This document shows positions 15,849 through 23,370 of a stretch of DNA of 23,837 nt, piece after piece. The notes beneath the pieces are model-generated. The model saw nothing but the letters and a program-made list of their open reading frames with translations, made no database searches and was not told the origin of the DNA. Source of the stretch: CAZWSX01 sp964636985. GTDB taxonomy: Bacteria; Planctomycetota; Planctomycetia; Pirellulales; Pirellulaceae. Positions within the stretch are counted from its first letter, which is position 1, and the number at the start of each line of letters is the position of its first letter. The stretch is taken from the NCBI GenBank assembly GCA_964636985.1, contig CAZWSX010000055.1, positions 1-23,837 on the forward strand. The letters are read 5' to 3'. Made by a program: the position numbers and the translations under genes.

Positions 15849-18649
15849 TGGCTGAGGCTCCACTTGGTGGCGTGCTCCATGGACGAACGGTCGCCGGCAT
15901 TGAGTGGCCGACTCGCGAAAGCAATCAGTGCGGCAACATCAAGAATCAACGAAACCCTGCCGTCGCCTAGGATGCTCGCTCCTGCCAGGCCGTTAATGTT
16001 GCGGTAGTTTTCCGCGAGCGACTTGATGACGACATCTTCCTCGCCGAGCAAGTTGTCGACTGCCAGGCCGAGTTCATCGCCGTCGGCGCCCACAATCACA
16101 ACCGTTACCTCTTCGTCTCGTTGACGACGATCGGGCGACGTGGTGCCCAAAATATCGCTGAGTTCGACGAGCGAGATCACGCGGCCGCGCACTTGCACGG
16201 TGCGAACGCCGTGCACTGTGGCGCAGTCGACGGCCTTCGCCTTGACGATTTCCACCACCGATTCGACCGGGACTGCGTAGACCACGCCGCCAATCACGCT
16301 GAGCAAACTAGGCAGGATGGCCATCGTGAGCGGAAGTTTGATCGTGATGGTGGTCCCTTCGCCGGGCCGACTATCCAGCTCGATCGCACCGCTGAGGGCT
16401 TCGATCTTCGAGCGGACGATATCCATTCCCATGCCGCGGCCGGAAACCTCGGTGATTTTTTCCGCCGTGCTGAAGCCAGGTTCCCAAATCAATTGGTAAA
16501 CCTGACTGGGGGTGAGCCGCTGCGCGTCTGCCGCCGACAAAAGTCCCTTCTCGATCGCCTTGGCCCGGATCTTTTCGGCGTCGAGGCCCTTGCCGTCGTC
16601 GCGCACCTGGATGATGATCCGATTGCCGCGGTGAAACGCATCGAGCGTGATGACACCACGGCGCGGCTTGCCATTTGCTTCGCGGACCGAGGGCGCCTCG
16701 ATGCCATGATCGGCGGAGTTGCGAACCATGTGGATCAAGGGGTCGCTCAGCTCGTCGATCATTCGCTTGTCGAGTTCGGTTTTTTCGCCGCGGATGACGA
16801 GTTGAATTTCCTTGCCGTTCCCGCGCGTGACGTCGCGAACCACGCGCTTGAAACGGTCGAACAGCGGGCCGATGGGCACCATCCGCGTGTCCATCACGCT
16901 CGTCTGGATATCGGCCGAAATCCGCTCCAGTTGATGCACGGCCTCGCCGAGTTCGTTCGACAACACGCGAGCTTTGCCAAAATGTGCCAGGTCCGCCCGC
17001 ACGACGTTTAAGTCGTTTTGAATTTGCGCCACGTGGCTTTTGATCCCGGCGGCCATTTCACAACCGACCAGTGCTTGCCCCGCGGAGTCGTCGGCTTCGA
17101 CGAGAATTTTTTCCAGCGCCGACGCGATGTCGGCCAGCGATTGTTGCACGCGTCGCCGAGAAGTCAGACCGCTCAGGCGATCGCCAATCTGGCTGAAGCG
17201 GGCTTTGCTGATGGTGAGCTGCCCGGCCAGGTTCATCAGGTGATCCAGCCGGTCGATATCGACGCGAACGGTTTCCGTCGGGCGACTTTTTCCGCCATCC
17301 GACGGCGCGGCGCGCTCGGCAGGTCCGGCGGGCGCGGGATCACTATTTGTTGTGATCTCAGGCTCCTTGCTCTCCGACTGCGATGGATCAACGCGTTCGA
17401 GCACTACGGCCGCAACACCATCCAGCGCGAGCGCCGCGCGGACTCGTTCCTCAGAGGTCGTGCCAGCCAGGGCGAACGTCAAGCGATCGACTTCTGGCAG
17501 GCTCTCGAGTTCAGCAAAATTGGGCGAGGCGATCTCGAGTTTGCCGAGCGCTTGCAAACGTTTGTAGACCAGCCGGGCCTTGATATCGGCAAGAGGCAGG
17601 CCTGGTTCCAACAACACCAAGCCAATGAGCGGTTTTTCGTCGCTCGATCCGGCGACTAATCGCTGTCGCTCGGCCGGAGTGAGGCGCACGGCATTCGGAG
17701 CCGCTGGTTGCTTGGTTGGCAGACTTTCCTCCAAAGACTGTCCGCTGGGAGAGCGCCAAGCCTTCCCCAGCCCGGCGAAGGCCTTGACAAACACGCCCGG
17801 TTGCGAGGTTCCCTCGCGGAGGTCGTTCAGGAAGCTGCGAAGGGCATCGATGCATTGGAGCAACGCATCCTTGCTGATCTCGGAAACGCGGGCACCCGAT
17901 TCGCGGATCTCATGCAGCAAGTCCTCCATCGCATGGATCAGCTTCGCGGCACGTCGAAAACCAACCGCGGCCGCCGAGCCCTTCACGCGGTGGCAAAGCG
18001 CCAACAACGGATCGACGGGAACAGCATCGTCGGCCGTGAGATAGGCCGAAATCGCGTCGAGCGACTCACTCGTCTCATCGAGAAAAATTGCCAGGTACTT
18101 AGGCGAGATCTCCGTGTCGTCGACGACGCCAGCAAACGGATCGAAGACGGGCAGTTCGCTCGCCGTGAGTGGAGCAGGACCGGTTTCGTCCTGGGACTCG
18201 CACGGCGTCCCTTCCAGCAGGCTGCGCATTGCCTCGATAACCTGTTCGCACTCGACCGGTTGTGGCTGCGGCGTTTTGAGCTGTTCCACCATCGCGGCGA
18301 GTCGATCGACAGCCTGGAAGATGACTTCGGTCACGTCGCCAGTGATCGGCAACACGTGATTGCGCGCCGCATCGAAAACGTTTTCGACTTTGTGCGTCAG
18401 TCGATTGATGTCGTTCAATTGGAGCATGCCCGAGAGCCCTTTCAGGCTGTGGGCAGCGCGGAACATCTCGTTGAGCGTTTCAAGGTCGACTTCCGGCGGC
18501 GCATCATTGCCCGCCGACCGGATCAGTTCGTCCAACTCAAGCAGCCGGGTATTCAACATCGCCAGGTAGCCTTGCGACTCGTCAAGAAAGTCGCCAAGCA
18601 TTTCGGTCAGCATGGCGTCGTCGATACCGGTGCCAGCGAGGGAAGTCAT
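15845..18649 (-). CDS. cheA: CheA chemotaxis histidine kinase with two HPt domains
   Basis: This 934-residue CheA has, in order, HPt1 with AAHSLKG (His67), HPt2 with CHRVKGS (His220), and a P2-like alpha/beta segment (about 340-420) that may bind a response regulator. These are followed by a P3 dimerisation helix pair (about 461-600, longer than usual), an HATPase domain with the N-box HMVRNSADHG (640-649), DDGKGLD (684-690) and GRGMGMD (737-743), and a C-terminal CheW-like P5 domain (about 776-915). It phosphorylates CheY and probably CheV in response to the receptor. One HPt is usual; two histidines could serve different receivers. The ATG has CTGGAG 8 nt upstream and follows cheR by 33 bp. 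Confidence 0.97.
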   Translation of the reverse strand: MTSLAGTGIDDAMLTEMLGDFLDESQGYLAMLNTRLLELDELIRSAGNDAPPEVDLETLNEMFRAAHSLKGLSGMLQLNDINRLTHKVENVFDAARNHVLPITGDVTEVIFQAVDRLAAMVEQLKTPQPQPVECEQVIEAMRSLLEGTPCESQDETGPAPLTASELPVFDPFAGVVDDTEISPKYLAIFLDETSESLDAISAYLTADDAVPVDPLLALCHRVKGSAAAVGFRRAAKLIHAMEDLLHEIRESGARVSEISKDALLQCIDALRSFLNDLREGTSQPGVFVKAFAGLGKAWRSPSGQSLEESLPTKQPAAPNAVRLTPAERQRLVAGSSDEKPLIGLVLLEPGLPLADIKARLVYKRLQALGKLEIASPNFAELESLPEVDRLTFALAGTTSEERVRAALALDGVAAVVLERVDPSQSESKEPEITTNSDPAPAGPAERAAPSDGGKSRPTETVRVDIDRLDHLMNLAGQLTISKARFSQIGDRLSGLTSRRRVQQSLADIASALEKILVEADDSAGQALVGCEMAAGIKSHVAQIQNDLNVVRADLAHFGKARVLSNELGEAVHQLERISADIQTSVMDTRMVPIGPLFDRFKRVVRDVTRGNGKEIQLVIRGEKTELDKRMIDELSDPLIHMVRNSADHGIEAPSVREANGKPRRGVITLDAFHRGNRIIIQVRDDGKGLDAEKIRAKAIEKGLLSAADAQRLTPSQVYQLIWEPGFSTAEKITEVSGRGMGMDIVRSKIEALSGAIELDSRPGEGTTITIKLPLTMAILPSLLSVIGGVVYAVPVESVVEIVKAKAVDCATVHGVRTVQVRGRVISLVELSDILGTTSPDRRQRDEEVTVVIVGADGDELGLAVDNLLGEEDVVIKSLAENYRNINGLAGASILGDGRVSLILDVAALIAFASRPLNAGDRSSMEHATKWSLSQ

Positions 18650-18682
18650 GGCAGGTGCTCCAGAGGCTGTTGCCGAGGGGAA

Positions 18683-19522
18683 TTACAAAAGGCGATACAG
18701 CCACGGTTGAAGACGTTCGTAACCCGTGATCAGGTCGCTAATCCCTTCCGCGGGACCGCTCACGAGCAACCCGTCGGGCCGGAGCGATTTAGCGATATGA
18801 CCGAGTGCCGTCTTTTTGGAAGGAGTATCGAAGTAAATCAGCACGTTCCGCAGGAAGACGGCGTCAAACGGCGTTCCCTTGAAAGGCTCGAGCAAATTGT
18901 GCTGGCGGAACGAGACCCACCGTGCGAGCGTGGGATTCGCCTTCCAATGTTGATTCTCAGTCGCCGTGAAAAATCGTCGCTTCAAATCGGGAGGCACCAA
19001 TCGCATGGCACGCTCGCCGAACTCGGCGGCTCGGGCCTGCTCCAGGGCGCCAACGCCGATGTCGCTGCCGACAATTTCGATCCGCCAGCCATCGAAGCCG
19101 CCAATACGCTCGGCAATGCAGCAAGCGATGGTGTAAGCCTCGTCTCCCGTGCTGGCCGCGGCCGACCAGATGCGGAGCGTCTTCGCTCGAGCACCAGCTT
19201 GCGCCTGAGCTTGAACGCCGGGCAAAAACTGGCCGCGAAACCACTCCCACACCGACGGGTCACGGAACAGGTACGTTTCGTGCGTGGTGATTTCCTGCAG
19301 GAACGCATCCCACTCCGGGTCGGTGCAAGGCAAAGATTTCAGATGAGCAAAGTATCGTCCGTAATCGGCAATGCCGGTCGCCTTAAGGCGGCGCCGCACT
19401 CGGTTCGACAACAGCGTCCGCTTCTGCGGAGAAATGCGGATCCCTGTTTGCTTGTAGATCAAGTCCGCGTAGCGCGAGAGCTCGTCCGCGGTGACTTGAT
19501 CGGCGTCGCAGAGGTGGTTCAT
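18683..19522 (-). CDS. cheR: CheR chemoreceptor glutamate methyltransferase
   Basis: This 279-residue protein has the helical N-terminal CheR domain followed by the SAM-binding domain. The family signature appears as ITTHETYLFRDP (78-89), the SAM site as IWSAAASTGDEAYT (118-131), and the late motif as FLRNVLIYFD. It adds methyl groups to receptor glutamates, countered by CheB. The receptor in this cluster has no C-terminal tether pentapeptide, so CheR would dock directly on the signalling helices. The ATG at 19522 has no visible Shine-Dalgarno sequence. A strong hairpin lies about 40 nt upstream of the start, between the receptor gene and cheR, and could lower CheR relative to receptor. Confidence 0.96.
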   Translation of the reverse strand: MNHLCDADQVTADELSRYADLIYKQTGIRISPQKRTLLSNRVRRRLKATGIADYGRYFAHLKSLPCTDPEWDAFLQEITTHETYLFRDPSVWEWFRGQFLPGVQAQAQAGARAKTLRIWSAAASTGDEAYTIACCIAERIGGFDGWRIEIVGSDIGVGALEQARAAEFGERAMRLVPPDLKRRFFTATENQHWKANPTLARWVSFRQHNLLEPFKGTPFDAVFLRNVLIYFDTPSKKTALGHIAKSLRPDGLLVSGPAEGISDLITGYERLQPWLYRLL

Positions 19523-19563
19523 GGTGGCGGGTTCTAAAAAGGGCGGCTCTGTCGCGACGCGGG

Positions 19564-19590
19564 AGCCGCCGCGATGAAAACGCGGCGGCT
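19564..19590 (-). promoter_or_regulatory. Perfect 10-bp hairpin between receptor gene and cheR
   Basis: In the transcript AGCCGCCGCG and CGCGGCGGCU pair without mismatch around the 7-nt loop UUUUCAU. The hairpin begins 25 nt after the receptor stop codon. No U-run follows directly, although CCCTTTTTAG comes about 20 nt later, so it is not a textbook terminator. It could stabilise the 3' end of the receptor message or partly stop transcription before cheR. Confidence 0.55.
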
Positions 19591-19615
19591 AAAGACAATC
19601 CAAAACGTTGTTGCA

Positions 19616-21370
19616 CTAGCCTTTGATCTTGAATCGTGACACGAGTTCGCGAAGTGCCGAGGCTTGAGCCCCAAGTTGCTCGCTGCTCGAAGCCATCTCT
19701 TCGCTGCCGGCGGCCGATTGCTCGGTCACGCGCGACACCTGTTGGATGGCGGCGGCAACTTCGTTGGCGCTTTGGGCTTGTTCGACGGTGGAGTTGGCGA
19801 TTTCGCCAATTCGCTTGGCCGTCGACTCGACGCCTTGGATGATCTTCGTGAGCGATTCGCCCGTCTTTTCGCTGAGGATCGCACCCTCTTCGACCCGCTC
19901 CGTCGACTCTTTGATGAGGGTCGAGATTTCCTTGGCGGCCTGGCTCGAGCGTTCGGCCAGCTTCCGCACTTCGTCGGCGACAACGGCGAAGCCCATGCCA
20001 TGCTCGCCTGCTCGAGCCGCTTCGATGGCGGCGTTGAGCGCGAGGAGGTTGGTCTGGCTGGCGATTTCCGAAATCACTTGGATGATCTCGCTGATTTGGC
20101 TCGACGAAGCCTTGATCCGCTCCATCGCTTCGACCGACTTGCGAACCGCGCGGCCCCCTTCTTCGGCCAGCGTGCTCGTGTCCTTGGCCATGCGGTTCGA
20201 TTCGCTGGCGTTGTCGCGTACGGCTTCAATGCTGCGGGTGAGTTCCTCGATCGACGCACTCATCTCTTCGACCGATGCGCTCTGGGTTTGAGCACCGCCG
20301 GCCAGCGATTGCGCGCTTTCGGAAACGACGCGCGAGCCTTCCGTGAATTGGGCAGCCCCTTCCACCACTTGCGAGATGATGCCGCGAAGATCGCCGATCA
20401 TTCGCTTCAGGCCCGATGCGAGTTGGCCGACCGCGTCGGCACCCGAGAAGCTGACTTCCTTGGTCAAATCGCCTTGCGCTGCGCTGTTGACCACGGCGAG
20501 CAACTCGTCGACTTTCTTTTGCAACTCTTCTTGTTGGCGACGTTCGCGCTCTTGGTTTTCACGATCCCGCTTCTCAGCTTCCTTCTTTTCAGTGATCACT
20601 GACCAAGAGATCATGGGGCCGGTGTAGGTGCCCCCGCCGTCGTAAATGGGGGATGCGTTCAAGGACAGGGTGTCCTTGCCGACTTGGATTTCGGCCGAAT
20701 AGGGAAGATTGCGCGGATCGCCGAGCAGCTTGCGCTGATGCGATGGATTCTTGTGGAAGACGTCGTACGAGCTTCCAACAATCGTATCGACCTTGATCGG
20801 CAGCTGGCTCTCGATCGTCTTCAGAGTCGTTCGCGATGCGGGATTCATGTAGACGATAATGCCATCGCTGTTCGCCAACATGATGTTGATCGGAGCGTTC
20901 TCGACAATCGCGGCCTTCTCCGCCGCGATCGCTTCGTTGTGAATCCGGCGCGTGGCCACTTCGGTAACGTCGGCCGCGAACTTCACGACTTTCGTAGGAA
21001 CTCCCTTGGCGTCGAGAATCGGGGTGTACGACGCTTGGATGTAAACGACGCGGCCCCCTTTCGCGATCCGCTTGAATTCGCCGGTCATTACTTCCCCGCG
21101 GCCGAGCTTGTTCCAGAACTCGCGATATTCAGGGGAGTTGCGATACGTTTCTTCCACGAACGTGCGGTGGTGCTTGCCGCGAATCTCCTCCAGCGTGTAT
21201 CCCATCGCGCTCAGGAAGTTTTCGTTGGCGCTCGTGATCGTTCCGTCGAGTTCGAACTCGATCAGAGCCATCGCGCGATTGATCGCGGCAAACCGGCTTT
21301 CTTCACCGGTCTTCTTTGTATTCGAGGCGGCAGGCGACTTGCGAGACTTGGTTTTGATAGCGGTAGGCAT
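19616..21370 (-). CDS. Soluble methyl-accepting chemotaxis protein, PAS-PAS-HAMP-signalling
   Basis: This 584-residue receptor has no hydrophobic segment long enough to span a membrane, so it should be cytoplasmic. Residues 28-140 are a PAS domain ending in VKFAADVTEV. Residues about 152-262 are a second PAS with the VFHKNPSHQRKLLGDP pattern. A charged coiled coil (262-288) leads into a HAMP-like segment (about 289-340), then the signalling coiled coil with the invariant hairpin ISEIASQTNLLALNAAIEAA (433-452). Candidate methylation sites lie in VEEMSASIEE and SEEMASSSEQ. No NWETF-type CheR/CheB tether is present at the C-terminus (SRFKIKG). The ligands are unknown; PAS domains often sense redox, oxygen, haem or small molecules. 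The ATG has GGAG about 10 nt upstream. Confidence 0.95.
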   Translation of the reverse strand: MPTAIKTKSRKSPAASNTKKTGEESRFAAINRAMALIEFELDGTITSANENFLSAMGYTLEEIRGKHHRTFVEETYRNSPEYREFWNKLGRGEVMTGEFKRIAKGGRVVYIQASYTPILDAKGVPTKVVKFAADVTEVATRRIHNEAIAAEKAAIVENAPINIMLANSDGIIVYMNPASRTTLKTIESQLPIKVDTIVGSSYDVFHKNPSHQRKLLGDPRNLPYSAEIQVGKDTLSLNASPIYDGGGTYTGPMISWSVITEKKEAEKRDRENQERERRQQEELQKKVDELLAVVNSAAQGDLTKEVSFSGADAVGQLASGLKRMIGDLRGIISQVVEGAAQFTEGSRVVSESAQSLAGGAQTQSASVEEMSASIEELTRSIEAVRDNASESNRMAKDTSTLAEEGGRAVRKSVEAMERIKASSSQISEIIQVISEIASQTNLLALNAAIEAARAGEHGMGFAVVADEVRKLAERSSQAAKEISTLIKESTERVEEGAILSEKTGESLTKIIQGVESTAKRIGEIANSTVEQAQSANEVAAAIQQVSRVTEQSAAGSEEMASSSEQLGAQASALRELVSRFKIKG

Positions 21371-21442
21371 AGCGACTGGACTCCGAAACGTTGGGTAATG
21401 GAAGGTGGGTATGCGGGCAAAGGGGTGGTAAGAGACGGGTTG

Positions 21443-21940
21443 TTATGACGTGGCCGAATCGAGTTCGGCCCGCATGATCTTGGTGATATCGAGCAGAATC
21501 AGCAGGCGTTTTTCGAGTTTCGCCAGGCCGATCAGGTAATCGCGGCCCAGGCCGGCAACCGTCGTGGGAGGCGGAGCGATCTGGTCTTGAGAAATGCGAA
21601 GCACTTCGTTCACGGCGTCGACAATCACGCCGATGACCCGGCCTGATACGTTGACCACCATGATCCGCGTGTTATCGCTGGGCGGCTCTTCGGTGAGCCC
21701 GAAACGGAGCCGCAAGTCGATGATCGGGATCACCGTGCTGCGAAGGTTGATAAGCCCCTTCACGTACGGCGGTGCTTGGGGAACGCGGGTGATCTCGCCG
21801 ACGAGGATGATTTCCTGAACGTTGGTGATTTCAATTCCGTACTCTTCGTCAGCCAGACGAAAGCTGACGATCTGCGTTGTGCCTGCCGTTTCAGATCGGT
21901 TGAGCTTGGAGGCAGGCGCGTCGATCATGGCAGTTGCCAT
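21443..21940 (-). CDS. cheW: CheW coupling protein
   Basis: This 165-residue single CheW domain starts its fold at about residue 23 (IVSFRLADEEYGIEI). It has the familiar VPQAPPYVKGLINLRSTVIP loop and ends with RLLILLDITKIM. It bridges the chemoreceptor and CheA. GAGG lies 6 nt before the ATG at 21940; a second in-frame ATG at codon 5 is possible. The next gene, 72 bp on, is the soluble receptor. The 310-bp gap upstream suggests that a separate promoter may drive cheW and the genes after it. Confidence 0.97.
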   Translation of the reverse strand: MATAMIDAPASKLNRSETAGTTQIVSFRLADEEYGIEITNVQEIILVGEITRVPQAPPYVKGLINLRSTVIPIIDLRLRFGLTEEPPSDNTRIMVVNVSGRVIGVIVDAVNEVLRISQDQIAPPPTTVAGLGRDYLIGLAKLEKRLLILLDITKIMRAELDSATS

Positions 21941-22250
21941 GCAACACCTCGTGGAATGGAATGCGGGTTTGGCGTAATGTGCAATGCGTAGGAACCAGGC
22001 AACTTTTGTCGCCTTGGTTATTTAGCTTTGCGTTCATCCCGACAGTTGTTCCACCATCGCTTTTGCGGGTTAGTGTAGCGCCACACTTCCGCGCGCGAGC
22101 TACTCTCTTTTCCCTCCTTTTGACAATCGCTGTCGCGTGAATGCTCCAACGGAGCAGGCGTGCCTCCACCGCTTGGAGATTGCATAGCGACTGCAGCATC
22201 AGGAAGAAGATCGCTGGGAGCAACGTCGACTCTTCTAGAGCAGCGCGACG
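21941..22250. other. Intergenic gap between cheB and cheW
   Basis: These 310 bp carry no gene that I can support. Short frames on the minus strand (22018-22386 and 21891-22223) run into cheB or cheW in the wrong frame and look non-protein-like. A 15-bp dyad lies at 22142-22156, and an imperfect dyad around 21997-22014 (AGGC...GCCT) lies 57 nt before cheW. A cheW promoter is expected here, but no convincing -35/-10, sigma-28 or sigma-54 match was seen. Confidence 0.5.
22142..22156. repeat. Short perfect dyad in the cheB-cheW gap
   Basis: TGCTCC-aac-GGAGCA forms a 6-bp hairpin with a 3-nt loop. It lies about 95 nt after the cheB stop on the transcribed strand. No T-run follows, so termination is doubtful; an operator or RNA hairpin is possible. 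Confidence 0.35.
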
Positions 22251-22937
22251 TTAACCCAACGGAGATGTCCGTCGGATCATACCACCCGGCGTGTCTTGCG
22301 TATTGCCGCAGCAGGCCATCAGAGTTGCGGCGCGCTGTTGCAGGAGTCGCGGCAGATCCTGAATGGAAAACTGCCGAGTGACCCAACCCGCGATGAACGC
22401 AGCCTTATTCATGCCGTAAACGGCGGATGTTGCCTGATCTTGGCCCCAGACATCTCCACCCTGCTCTCGGATGGAGCGGCATCCGGCAACGCCGTCGAGG
22501 CCCATGCCGGTCATGATGATCCCCAAGCAATGGGGACCAAATATCGCAGCAGCATCGCTCATCATGGCGTCGATCGACGGCCTGTGACCGTGGATCGGTT
22601 CCCGGTCAGTGAGCTTGATGACAACTCGCTTTCCATCTCGCCTCAAGCAGAGATGCCGGCCTCCGGGAGCGATCATCGCCTCATTATTCAGGATTTCTGC
22701 ACCCTCGGTCGCCTCGCGAATGGTTAGGGACGACACGCTGTCGAGTCGCTTTGCAAACGGGCCTGTGAAGGCGGCCGGCATGTGCTGGACCACGAGGATA
22801 GGCGGCATCGGCGGCGGAAGAGCCGCGAACAAATCGGTCAGAACAGGGGGGCCGCCGGTAGAAGCGCCGATGACGATGCAGCCGTTCGACACTCGACGCT
22901 CCATTGACGCGAGAGGGCGAATCGATTCGTTCACCAT
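22251..22937 (-). CDS. cheB: CheB methylesterase domain without receiver domain
   Basis: This 228-residue protein is the catalytic half of CheB, with the serine-esterase triad visible as GASTGGP (Ser26), QHMPAAFT (His52) and MTGMGLDG (Asp148), plus HRPSIDAMMSDAA lining the site. It would hydrolyse receptor glutamyl methyl esters and may also deamidate. The usual N-terminal receiver domain of about 120 residues is missing: only about 17 residues precede the catalytic fold. Upstream DNA to 23370 holds no receiver sequence in any frame I inspected. CCGGAG lies 9 nt before the ATG at 22937. The C-terminal 25 residues are unusual and Cys/Thr-rich. The gene is 310 bp from cheW but on the same strand. 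Confidence 0.95.
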   Translation of the reverse strand: MVNESIRPLASMERRVSNGCIVIGASTGGPPVLTDLFAALPPPMPPILVVQHMPAAFTGPFAKRLDSVSSLTIREATEGAEILNNEAMIAPGGRHLCLRRDGKRVVIKLTDREPIHGHRPSIDAMMSDAAAIFGPHCLGIIMTGMGLDGVAGCRSIREQGGDVWGQDQATSAVYGMNKAAFIAGWVTRQFSIQDLPRLLQQRAATLMACCGNTQDTPGGMIRRTSPLG

Positions 22938-22976
22938 GCCAGCGCGCTCCGGGAGGTGTCAGATGCGGTTAAGGAG

Positions 22977-22994
22977 TGGCACGCGTTAATGCCA
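22977..22994. repeat. Short dyad 40 bp upstream of cheB
   Basis: TGGCA and TGCCA form perfect 5-bp arms separated by 8 nt. The dyad overlaps the only -35-like element (TTGGCA) seen before cheB, so an operator role is conceivable. Chance occurrence is likely at this length. Confidence 0.25.
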
Positions 22995-23016
22995 ATTGTC
23001 TCCTCGCCGCGAATCA

Positions 23017-23030
23017 GCGAGTCAACTCGC
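23017..23030. repeat. Operator-like palindrome upstream of cheB
   Basis: GCGAGT-ca-ACTCGC is a perfect 14-bp palindrome with a 2-nt centre. On the minus strand it covers a TTGACT that could act as a -35 element. The small centre suits a protein-binding site better than an RNA hairpin. Confidence 0.35.
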
Positions 23031-23159
23031 CAGCATCTCGGTATCGACTATCTGCTACTACCAATTGAGGCGACGCAGCGCCAATCCATTGATGGGTTCA
23101 TTAACGTTTATCGCGGCTTATTTTTGCGCAACTTAGCGACCGTGTCGTGCGGCGCGGGG

Positions 23160-23176
23160 ATCTGCAGTCCGCAGAT
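23160..23176. repeat. Short perfect dyad in the cheB upstream region
   Basis: ATCTGC-agtcc-GCAGAT has perfect 6-bp arms and a 5-nt centre. It lies about 195 nt beyond the stop of the right-edge gene and about 220 nt upstream of cheB. No T-run is attached, so it is not a standard terminator. Confidence 0.3.
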
Positions 23177-23370
23177 GAGAGAGAAAGCCCCATCAAGCAG
23201 CGAGCATGATGAGGATTTCCCGCAGTCTAGATGAGAGGGTCGCGCGATTTGCGACGACCTCCGGCGGAGCGGCTTCCCTTACCACGGCTGATAGGTCCAC
23301 CCACGCGATTGCTCCTTTTTCTACCCGCCGCTTCAACCACAGCGGGCAACTACGGCGGGGCGATGGCGGG

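Larger units (their letters stand above)
22938..23370. other. Gene-poor stretch upstream of cheB
   Basis: These 433 bp have a lower GC content than their surroundings (AT-rich around 23100-23135) and no gene that I can support. A plus-strand frame at 22956-23234 (92 codons, GTG start, no ribosome site) is not protein-like enough to call. The stretch holds three short perfect dyads. A cheB promoter is expected on the minus strand; TTGGCA at 22990-22995 fits a -35 element, but no good -10 follows at the right distance. Confidence 0.5.

Noticed and set aside
16121..17011. 296-codon plus-strand open frame
   Set aside because: It is a mirror frame of the cheA ATPase and P5 region, with His/Asp-rich sequence and no motifs.
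17708..19537. 609-codon plus-strand open frame
   Set aside because: It lies antisense across cheA and cheR, whose motifs and order leave no doubt. Its translation is rich in Arg/Gln/His/Asp with no domain pattern, typical of the mirror frame of a high-GC gene.
19664..20602. 312-codon plus-strand open frame
   Set aside because: It is a mirror frame of the receptor signalling domain. Its apparent repeats reflect heptads of the receptor coiled coil read backwards.
22018..22386. 122-codon minus-strand frame overlapping the cheB 3' end
   Set aside because: Nearly half of it lies inside cheB in another frame, and the rest has no motif or ribosome site.
22956..23234. 92-codon plus-strand frame upstream of cheB
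   Set aside because: It starts with GTG, has no ribosome site, mixed codon use and no recognisable domain. It could be a small gene, but nothing visible supports it.
23325..23370. GC-rich stem (CCCGCCG ... CGGCGGG) after the right-edge gene
   Set aside because: The loop is long (about 20 nt), and on the transcribed strand it is followed by A-rich rather than T-rich sequence, so an intrinsic terminator is not supported.
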